A DNA stretch of 64,000 nucleotides from an uncultured Flavobacteriaceae bacterium. Lineage in GTDB: Bacteria; Bacteroidota; Bacteroidia; Flavobacteriales; Flavobacteriaceae. Made by a program: the position numbers and the translations under genes. Of this stretch, positions 58,501 to 64,000 are shown in pieces; the first letter of the stretch is position 1; each line of letters starts with the position of its first letter. Location: contig CANLUH010000014.1 of the NCBI GenBank assembly GCA_947494205.1, positions 34,275 through 98,274 on the forward strand, read 5' to 3'. The notes beneath the pieces were generated by a model. It ran no database searches. It was not told where the DNA came from and worked only from the letters and a program-made list of their open reading frames with translations.

Positions 58501-58726
58501 AGCTATGCCTTCACCAAATAAAGATAAAGGTTTCGAATGGATGCCAGATACTTTATATGTAGAGAACTTAACACCTGTTAAAGGCGCAGAATTAGATGAA
58601 GCTCATAAATTATTCTTAGAAAATTATGGTGCAATGAACGATACTGATCGTGCCTTAACTGAAGCTGGATGGTTTAGTGAAGAACAACGAAATGAATTTG
58701 AAACGATTAAGCGAAGAGGAAATTAA
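55556..58726 (+). CDS. Catalase-like heme domain fused to a LodA-type quinoprotein oxidase
   Basis: The 1056-residue protein has no signal peptide. Residues ~40-370 resemble catalase-related heme proteins: FLRTHG with a distal His70, PVYVRYSSD, LLLQNVPNFFVDTAS, and R346-V-R-V-Y350 matching the proximal RxxxY. From ~400 it is a LodA/GoxA-family oxidase (VRIHPGIGIARVGNS, RQAARFRVYGYDK, WPWIYGD, PGDLTRWMAVPWQGD). Cys823 (HFCIADAF) and Trp894 (VPWQGD) lie 71 residues apart, near the 65 separating the Cys and Trp that form the CTQ cofactor in LodA. LodA-family enzymes oxidise amino acids and release H2O2 and ammonia; a fused catalase-like domain could remove or use that peroxide. It overlaps the lodB-like gene by one base. 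Substrate is unknown. Confidence 0.85.
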   Translation: MKSLYNDKQREDGKKDRALTPKDAKYYNTTCNCDDPIDCLEHMFCTMTQERRVVMEGQCPARRPVFLRTHGIIEGEINILENDKICNSYKHGIFKKPSKHPVYVRYSSDLADGRPDWKSTIGIGIKIFDIDSTDPAEKGKKAKKADTADLLLQNVPNFFVDTASDMCNFTKASFEGWGNEWIQDNAPNTNQLLDDMAKPIRSVFETSLWSVVPFKLGDGYCKYILRPGTSTFFEEPDINDPDFLAKDLVGRMAKGPASLDIYIQKRPTTEDGFSQTYIDQHFPLDKATVVWDEKEAVPVKVATIKMKKQNIAKKEQEIYGDWLAFNIGRTAEANKPAPESSVAQARVRVYQTSANYRRKMNEQPVEEPKAPGKPEIKNPKCPFSGVNPQPAEEQPKALTKDQIDAITEVRIHPGIGIARVGNSTKDFYYGPEVLNPEPTKFGSTRDETGAIKRQAARFRVYGYDKNGNVVAEIQQSENTQVEWAVHVANKKSAWYEFDAAMDIPATVTLSVPLRNPDVKGSDRSALAIDPGEKKIMGLSMNDSSYNLNGNFQGTPVMLGQLRTDSVGRLVFMPGFGVSASPANTPVFNPAKPSTFNNPAGWYDDIADGPVRAKVTVGDKDFDADPAWVASAPPNYAPDIVGWRNMNDLMQNVYMSSGMLPLPTRVSFKNHVKPILTRLSELQWVNKGFLSMFGAGAPMNFNDKNLLKKLATAPISMLYPDPNGELRRTIYNSFRAKDTKSVEEGAWPWIYGDAFGYTNPDPSVAPSADTYLQLPAFYDYVLSAWVKGDFISDYNPEEDKHQTFNTIDLQAQPNMLDEANMHFCIADAFHPGAELTWPMRNASMYRAPYRIRMRAAGKNDPTYGSTLTTQDVAAMNGPLYNQGPGDLTRWMAVPWQGDTAFCRSGYDMEYDPYLPTFWPARVPNQVLTRIDYRTLMDSNNSYEERIAAFQNRPSWLRQLPGANPVAEQMQYMIDHFGEMGIVEAMPSPNKDKGFEWMPDTLYVENLTPVKGAELDEAHKLFLENYGAMNDTDRALTEAGWFSEEQRNEFETIKRRGN

Positions 58727-59859
58727 TGGCGATACCACATTACGATGTTGTTATAGCAGGCGCAGGCCCAGCGGGCTGCGCTGCTGCTATACGACTACGT
58801 CAACTTAATATTTCTGTATGCTTAGTTGATGATGCTAAGGATAACACATTAAAAGTTGGCGAATCGCTCCCCGGAGCAGCTATACGCTTACTAAACCGTA
58901 TAGGTATAAAAGATATTAATCAATTATTACCAAAAACAGACTATTCTATTTGCATTGCCAATGTATCGGCTTGGGGTATGGATAATTGGACCTATAATGA
59001 TGCTATTAGAAATCCTGAAAATGGTGGCTGGCATATTTTACGTCATAAATTTGATGCTGCTTTACGACGATTAGCGAAACAAAATGGTGTTGTTTTTTAT
59101 AATGCAAAGATTGGAAAGATATTGGCTAATGATACGGAAGACACACCAAAAAAGGCAAACTATACATTAGCTTTTAAAACACAAGAAACCTATTTACCAA
59201 GCGCTATTTCTGCTCAATGGATTGTGGATGCTACAGGTAGAGCGAGTACTATAATTAAACAATTAAAAATAGAGCGTTTACATTTTGAAGAACAACTCTC
59301 TGCCATCGCCTGGTTAAAACCTAGCGATAAAAACCAAGATAGTACCACACGCATAAAATCTGTAGAGAATGGTTGGTGGTATAGCGCTAAATTACCTGAT
59401 AACTCTAGAGTTGTTGCCTTTTATGGTTTAGCAAATAGAGTCTCTAAAATGGTAAAAGCGCCCACTCTTTTTATAGAAGAAACCAACTCCAGTAAACTAT
59501 TAGAAGACGCTATTACTCTAGAAGATATTTTAGAAGGTGTATCTGCACGTAATGCGGCAACTTCTTTAGCAAAAAAAGTGATTGGAGATTCATGGATGGC
59601 CATCGGAGATTCAGCCTTATCCTTAGACCCTATTTCTTCTCAAGGTATGTTTTTTGCCTTATATAGCGGTATTAGAGGTGCTGAAACTATTGCATCAGTA
59701 ATGGAAGATCAAAACGATGTAAGTGAGATTCGTAACGCTTACAAACAGAAAATTGAATCTGTATTTATAGCCAATCAAAATTCTAGAAAACATTTTTATA
59801 CTTCAGAGTTGCGGTATACCAAACACCCTTATTGGCAACAGTATTTAAAAGCTGAATAA
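58726..59859 (+). CDS. LodB-like FAD-dependent oxidoreductase
   Basis: The 377-residue flavoprotein has an N-terminal FAD Rossmann motif (DVVIAGAGPAGCAAA), a GESLPGAA motif, and a late GDSALSLDPISSQG motif, as in tryptophan-halogenase-like flavoproteins. It starts at the last base of the oxidase stop codon (TAATG), so it is translationally coupled. LodB is needed to form the cysteine tryptophylquinone of LodA in the known system, and this is the likely role here. The length is near the family norm and no signal peptide is present. It is not itself the oxidase. Confidence 0.85.
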   Translation: MAIPHYDVVIAGAGPAGCAAAIRLRQLNISVCLVDDAKDNTLKVGESLPGAAIRLLNRIGIKDINQLLPKTDYSICIANVSAWGMDNWTYNDAIRNPENGGWHILRHKFDAALRRLAKQNGVVFYNAKIGKILANDTEDTPKKANYTLAFKTQETYLPSAISAQWIVDATGRASTIIKQLKIERLHFEEQLSAIAWLKPSDKNQDSTTRIKSVENGWWYSAKLPDNSRVVAFYGLANRVSKMVKAPTLFIEETNSSKLLEDAITLEDILEGVSARNAATSLAKKVIGDSWMAIGDSALSLDPISSQGMFFALYSGIRGAETIASVMEDQNDVSEIRNAYKQKIESVFIANQNSRKHFYTSELRYTKHPYWQQYLKAE

Positions 59860-59899
59860 AACTATTACAAAAAAAGCTATCTAAAAAGTAAATAATTCT

Positions 59900-59995
59900 T
59901 GTCAAACTGAGCCTTTCGTCTTCGCTCAAGACAGGCTAAAGTCGAAGTTTTAATACTTTATAAAACAAAGCATTTCGACTGCGCTCAATGTGACA
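59900..59995. repeat. Intergenic inverted-repeat element
   Basis: A left arm starting TGTCAAACTGAGC (59900) pairs imperfectly with TTCGACTGCGCTCAATGTGA (59974-59993). The right arm closely matches that of 45605-45625. It lies between convergent genes, where it could form a terminator-like hairpin on either strand. Confidence 0.6.
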
Positions 59996-60034
59996 TTTAA
60001 GTTTAAAATTACTTTTTAGACAGCCTTTTTAATT

Positions 60035-62188
60035 TTACAAATTATCTAACTGATTATCGGTCCCTTTCTCACTAATGGTCCAGAAAAACCCAACAAAGAA
60101 AAATTGATCTAATGCAGGACGTAATGCACGTCTAGAAAAATTATTATTTATATCTGGTGTGTTAGCATATTGGTAGCCATTTATGTTTTTAACACCTAAT
60201 ACATTATTTATAGAGAAGTATAGAATTTTTTGTTGACTTAACAAATACGCCCAATTAACACTTAAACTATTAAAGCTTTTGGTTTTCGCATTTAAAAACC
60301 CCGATTGATTTGGATCTGTATACGTTCTCCCCGATGCATAAGTATAACTTACTCCTATTTGACTTTTCCATTTATCTACCCAATACTTCCCAACTACAGA
60401 TAAGTTGTGCGTATTTGCAAAATTAGGTTGTGCAGCTTCTGGAAAGTTTCGGTAATCGCGCTCGGTGTCTAGATACGAATAGCTAACCCAATAGTCTATA
60501 TTTTTTATACTCTTACTATCTCTCCAAAATAAATCTAATCCTTTAGCAAAAGCACTTCCGTTACTGTTAAAATTACTATCGAATTGTGTAAACTCGGTAT
60601 CGTACTTCACTAGGTTTTTATAGTTTTTATAATAGGTTTCTGCTCTAAATATTTTACCATCGTTATTATATTGGTAATTTAAAATATAGTGTTGCGTTTG
60701 TTGCGCAGTTAAGTCTTGATTAAACTTTAAAACATCGGCATTAGGGTTCTGATAAAAATCACCATAAGCAAACGATAATTGTCCTTTTGCACCTGTTTTA
60801 TATGCTAACGAGAGTCTTGGAGATAGTGTTGCTTCTTTAAACAATTCGCTATATTCTGTTCTTAATCCTGCTTTTAAGGCTAGTTTTTTAGAGAAAAACA
60901 CATCTGCTTCTGCAAAGGCAGCAGTAATGTTATTATTGTAACCATAATCTAATGGTGCAATACCAGTAGTTGTAAAATCTTCGTTAAATCGTGTTGCAAA
61001 ATATTCGACTCCAAAATTAAGTTTAAAACGACTATTAAAACGACGTTTAAATTTAGCTTTTGCGTGTATTGAGTTTTCAGTATTATTTATGTCGCTCTCT
61101 ATTATGCCTACTTTATTATTGGCATACGTATAGCTTATGCCGCCAAATACACGCCACACATCGTTTAGTTCTCCAGAATAGGAACCATTAAAATAGAGGT
61201 TCTTATTGTTTAATTTAAATCGAATACCATCTGCTACGTTTATGTCTTCTTGAATTAAATCGAAACGAGAAGCATCGAATGCCGAATATAATTTATAAAT
61301 ACCATTGTTTGTTTTATGTCTAAAAACAGCCTCTCCAGAAGCGCCTTCGTAAGGTTTTTTCCAATCGTTTCTATCGTTAAACAGTTTGTTATATGGTGCT
61401 AAGTTTATATATGAAGCATTAATACTTAATGAGTTTTTATCCCATTTTTGGGTATTTCCCAATGTAGCACCAACACTCATAATTCCAATATCTGTTTTTT
61501 TTTGGTCTGGCTCATCTATTGTGTTTAGTAATAATACACTGGATAGGGCTTGTCCGTATTCGGCAGAATATCCTCCTGTAGAAAAGGTAATACCATCGAA
61601 TAGAAATGGTGAGTAACGCCCTCGTGTTGGACTGTTATTTGGGCTTGGTGTATACGGTGTAAATACACGAATACCGTCTATAAATATTTGTGTTTCTTCG
61701 GCCTCTCCTCCACGTACAAATAGCCTACCGTCTTCCGATACTGTTGTGGTTCCAGGTAAGGTTTGTAATGCTCCAACAAAATCGCCTAAAGCGCTAGCTG
61801 TTGTTACAACGTCTAAAGGTTTTAATACCGATACTTTACTATTATCGCCTGCTGCAAATGTTCCTGCAGATAATACTACAGTATCTAAGGCATTAATATC
61901 TTCTCGTAATGTTATACTTAGGTTTTGTAATGTTGAGACATCACTCGCTATATGTTGAGTCTCGAACGATACAAAGGATACAATTAAAGTTTGTGTACTG
62001 GTTTCTTCTGTTGTAAAACTAAAGTCTCCTTTCTCATTTGTTGTTGTGCCATCGTAAGTACCTTCTAAATACACATTAGCTCCTTCTACTGGGTTATTTT
62101 TAGAATCTACAACATGACCATTTATAGTCGTTTGTGAAAAAGTACTTACTGTGATTAGAGTGATTAATAGCGTTATTATACGTTTCAT
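60035..62188 (-). CDS. TonB-dependent outer-membrane receptor
   Basis: The 717-residue protein has a signal peptide (MKRIITLLITLITVSTFSQ) and a carboxypeptidase-D-regulatory-like domain (TTINGHVVDSKNNPVEGANV, about 20-100). A plug domain follows (LQTLPGTTTVSEDGRLFVRGG, about 130-210), then a beta-barrel to the end. It lacks the SusC-length barrel and no SusD gene is next to it, so it is more likely a receptor for a siderophore, metal or small ligand than a glycan importer. It faces the oxidase operon convergently. Its substrate cannot be told. Confidence 0.85.
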   Translation of the reverse strand: MKRIITLLITLITVSTFSQTTINGHVVDSKNNPVEGANVYLEGTYDGTTTNEKGDFSFTTEETSTQTLIVSFVSFETQHIASDVSTLQNLSITLREDINALDTVVLSAGTFAAGDNSKVSVLKPLDVVTTASALGDFVGALQTLPGTTTVSEDGRLFVRGGEAEETQIFIDGIRVFTPYTPSPNNSPTRGRYSPFLFDGITFSTGGYSAEYGQALSSVLLLNTIDEPDQKKTDIGIMSVGATLGNTQKWDKNSLSINASYINLAPYNKLFNDRNDWKKPYEGASGEAVFRHKTNNGIYKLYSAFDASRFDLIQEDINVADGIRFKLNNKNLYFNGSYSGELNDVWRVFGGISYTYANNKVGIIESDINNTENSIHAKAKFKRRFNSRFKLNFGVEYFATRFNEDFTTTGIAPLDYGYNNNITAAFAEADVFFSKKLALKAGLRTEYSELFKEATLSPRLSLAYKTGAKGQLSFAYGDFYQNPNADVLKFNQDLTAQQTQHYILNYQYNNDGKIFRAETYYKNYKNLVKYDTEFTQFDSNFNSNGSAFAKGLDLFWRDSKSIKNIDYWVSYSYLDTERDYRNFPEAAQPNFANTHNLSVVGKYWVDKWKSQIGVSYTYASGRTYTDPNQSGFLNAKTKSFNSLSVNWAYLLSQQKILYFSINNVLGVKNINGYQYANTPDINNNFSRRALRPALDQFFFVGFFWTISEKGTDNQLDNL

Positions 62189-62578
62189 ACTGTTCGTTAT
62201 TGTGTTTGATGGTACAAATGTGCATACACTACATCGTTTTTAAAACTTAGTGTTACCGAACTGTATTTTTTTTATGCTGAAATGTTTTTTTTGGCTTTTA
62301 GCTTTTGGAAGAAAGAAATAGTTGTACACTAACAACTTTAGAGTACAAAATATATTCTATACTTAATAAACAATTTAGCATGATTTTACATGTGGACTCC
62401 TGCTGGAGTTTATCCTGAGCTGAGACGAAGGGCAGGAATAACAAACAAAATTTAATATTTTAACTCTAATATTTTATGTCAGCTTATCTATACTTGGCAC
62501 TAAATACTTTACTTTTTAAACGCACCACTAATTACTAACAACTTGATACTAACTACTCCTTTTTAAACTAACCACTTA
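62189..62578. other. 390-bp intergenic region with degenerate repeat element
   Basis: No gene is seen. The region holds a short inverted-repeat element at about 62392-62440 (TCCTGC at 62398 pairs with GCAGGA at 62432), of a kind frequent between flavobacterial genes. A stretch of degenerate ACTAAC/CCACTAA-like units lies near 62525-62575, the complement of the tandem repeat at the window end. The remainder should hold the receptor's promoter. Confidence 0.5.
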
Positions 62579-63850
62579 TTACTTATTAAACGGTCTTATT
62601 ATTAGTCGTGCAGCTTTATCGAAATTTATATAATTGTACGTCCAGTTAAAGAATACAATAACGCGATTACGGAAACCTACTAAAGACATAAGGTGTATAA
62701 ACATCCATACAAACCAAGCGAAGAACCCTGCAAACTTGTAGTATTTTAAATCTACTACTGCTTTGTTACGTCCTATAGTTGCCATAGAGCCCTTATCGTT
62801 ATAGGTAAAGGGTTTCATGGTTTGTTTTTTTACTAGTCGTAGTAAATTTTTCCCTAAAAGTTTACCTTGTTGTATCGCTGGTTGCGCTACTTGCGGATGT
62901 CCTTTTGGGTAGACCTCTGTTTCCATTAAAGCAATATCTCCTATAGCAAAAATAGAGTCGTACCCTTCTACTTGATTGTATTGGTTAACTTTATAACGGT
63001 TAGCACGCTCTAGTAAAGCATCTGCTTTTAACCCATTTACTGGTGCTCCTGTTACTCCTGCTGCCCAAATGAGGGTTTTAGATTCTAGTGTTAAATCGGA
63101 ATTTGTAATCACGATTTCTCCGTTATAATCTTGTACAAAAGTATTACAATGTACATTTACTCCTAACTTTTTAAGAAACTCTTCTGCTTTTTTTGAGGCA
63201 TGTTCACTCATAGGTGGCAATACTCTAGAATGACCTTCTAACAAGTGTATTTGCATCATGTTAGCATCTAGATCTCTATAATCTCTTGGTAGAATGTTAT
63301 TTTTTAGTTCGGCTATGGCTCCTGCTAATTCTACGCCTGTTGGCCCACCACCTACTATTACAAAGTTTAAGGCTGCTTTACGTTCTTGCTGTGAATCGCT
63401 TACCGCGGCTTTTTCAAAATTTTGAAGGATTAGACTTCGTATGTTTAAAGCCTGTGGCACTTTTTTCATTGGCATACTATGCGCTTCGATTGCTTTATTG
63501 CCAAAGTAGTTTGTTTTGGTGCCTGTTGCTAATACTAAATAATCGTATTTAAGGTTTCCTATATTGGTTTGTATTTCTTTTTGTTCTGGTAAAATATGTT
63601 CTACTTCGGCCAAACGGAAAAAAGAGGTATTATGTTTTTTTAAAATTTTGCGTAATGGATAGGCTATAGAATCGGGTTCTAAGCCTGCAGAAGACACTTG
63701 GTATAATAAAGGTTGAAAGGTGTGATAATTGTGCTTATCTAAAACAACAACTTGCACGTTTTTATTGGCTAAAGTTTTGGCTATGCTAACGCCTGCAAAA
63801 CCACCGCCAACAATAACAATTCTTGGAAGTTCCGTATCTGGGATATTCAT
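62579..63850 (-). CDS. ndh: Type II NADH:quinone oxidoreductase
   Basis: The 423-residue protein has an FAD-binding motif near the start (IVIVGGGFAGVSIAK), a second Rossmann motif for NADH (FVIVGGGPTGVELAGAIAE, about 165-185), and a C-terminal hydrophobic stretch (FAWFVWMFIHLMSLVGF) for membrane attachment. This is the NDH-2 layout: it passes electrons from NADH to quinone without pumping protons, on the cytoplasmic face of the inner membrane. The length is near the norm. Its 5' side ends in the tandem repeat at the window edge. Confidence 0.88.
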   Translation of the reverse strand: MNIPDTELPRIVIVGGGFAGVSIAKTLANKNVQVVVLDKHNYHTFQPLLYQVSSAGLEPDSIAYPLRKILKKHNTSFFRLAEVEHILPEQKEIQTNIGNLKYDYLVLATGTKTNYFGNKAIEAHSMPMKKVPQALNIRSLILQNFEKAAVSDSQQERKAALNFVIVGGGPTGVELAGAIAELKNNILPRDYRDLDANMMQIHLLEGHSRVLPPMSEHASKKAEEFLKKLGVNVHCNTFVQDYNGEIVITNSDLTLESKTLIWAAGVTGAPVNGLKADALLERANRYKVNQYNQVEGYDSIFAIGDIALMETEVYPKGHPQVAQPAIQQGKLLGKNLLRLVKKQTMKPFTYNDKGSMATIGRNKAVVDLKYYKFAGFFAWFVWMFIHLMSLVGFRNRVIVFFNWTYNYINFDKAARLIIRPFNK

Positions 63851-63923
63851 ATAAAAAGGAATAATAATAGTATGATATAAAGATACGAAATAGCAATTTC
63901 AAACCCTAGTTTTATAAGGTATT

Positions 63924-64000
63924 TTAGTGGTTAGTGGTTAGTGGTTAGTGGTTAGTGGTTAGTGGTTAGTGGTTAGTGGTTAGTGGTTAGTGGTTAGTGG
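63924..64000. repeat. Perfect 7-bp tandem repeat (TTAGTGG), continues past the window
   Basis: Eleven perfect copies of TTAGTGG (77 bp) run to the last base, starting 74 bases before the ndh ATG. The array probably continues beyond the window. Perfect copies suggest ongoing slippage, so copy number may vary between isolates. Confidence 0.95.

Noticed and set aside
55556..58726. Possible loss of the CTQ cysteine, because WPWIYGD has no Cys upstream of the LSAWVKGDF tryptophan
   Set aside because: Spacing and distance from the C-terminus fit Cys823 and Trp894 better as the CTQ pair, so the cofactor appears intact.

Overview
The window looks like chromosome of a low-GC Bacteroidota, most likely a flavobacterium and probably marine (inference). 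The clues are very AT-rich DNA, signal peptides ending in AQ or SQ, a TonB-dependent receptor with a carboxypeptidase-D-like N-terminus, large adhesin-like leucine-rich repeat (LRR) proteins, TPR-transmembrane-HTH regulators, and TTTG / TAnnTTTG-type promoters. I saw no rRNA, tRNA, CRISPR array, transposase or phage gene.

Region 1 (1-41.4 kb) is a surface-protein locus, almost all on the minus strand. It starts with a BspA-type LRR protein cut by the window edge. Two paralogous LRR proteins follow; they carry metzincin-like protease domains, and one active site is degenerate. Next come two proteins built of YadA-head-like repeats, two paralogous TPR-TM-HTH regulators, three very small membrane or basic peptides, and a third head-repeat protein with a large internal duplication. 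After a divergent promoter there is a third TPR-TM-HTH regulator, a gamma-glutamylcyclotransferase-like gene and a 41-residue double-glycine-leader peptide. The locus then continues with a 3255-residue M4 metalloprotease-LRR protein, a seven-bladed FG-GAP propeller protein ending in a peptidase S74 chaperone domain, and a fourth TPR-TM-HTH regulator. The three protease-LRR proteins share one C-terminal module despite having two different protease folds. Three copies of a tandem TTGTCCAG-type site, spaced one helical turn, lie upstream of genes here and may be operators for the local regulators.

Region 2 (41.4-49.5 kb, minus strand) holds genes I cannot assign: three small integral membrane proteins (two are paralogs) and four proteins without signal peptides (533, 349, about 122 and 1170 residues). 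Tight spacing or overlaps suggest at least two transcription units.

Region 3 (49.7-55.5 kb, plus strand) contains a Hachiman-type defence pair (HamA nuclease, HamB helicase) followed by a phospholipase-D-like protein, then three small genes (SRPBCC, SnoaL-like, unknown secreted). The region is bracketed by two 35-bp palindromic repeats that match at 33 of 35 positions and lie exactly 5800 bp apart.

Region 4 (55.5-64 kb) contains a fusion of a catalase-like heme domain to a LodA-type quinoprotein amino-acid oxidase, overlapped by its LodB flavoprotein partner. A TonB-dependent receptor and a type II NADH dehydrogenase follow on the minus strand. The window ends inside a perfect 7-bp tandem repeat.

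All family names come from reading the translated sequence and recalling family motifs; no database search was run.
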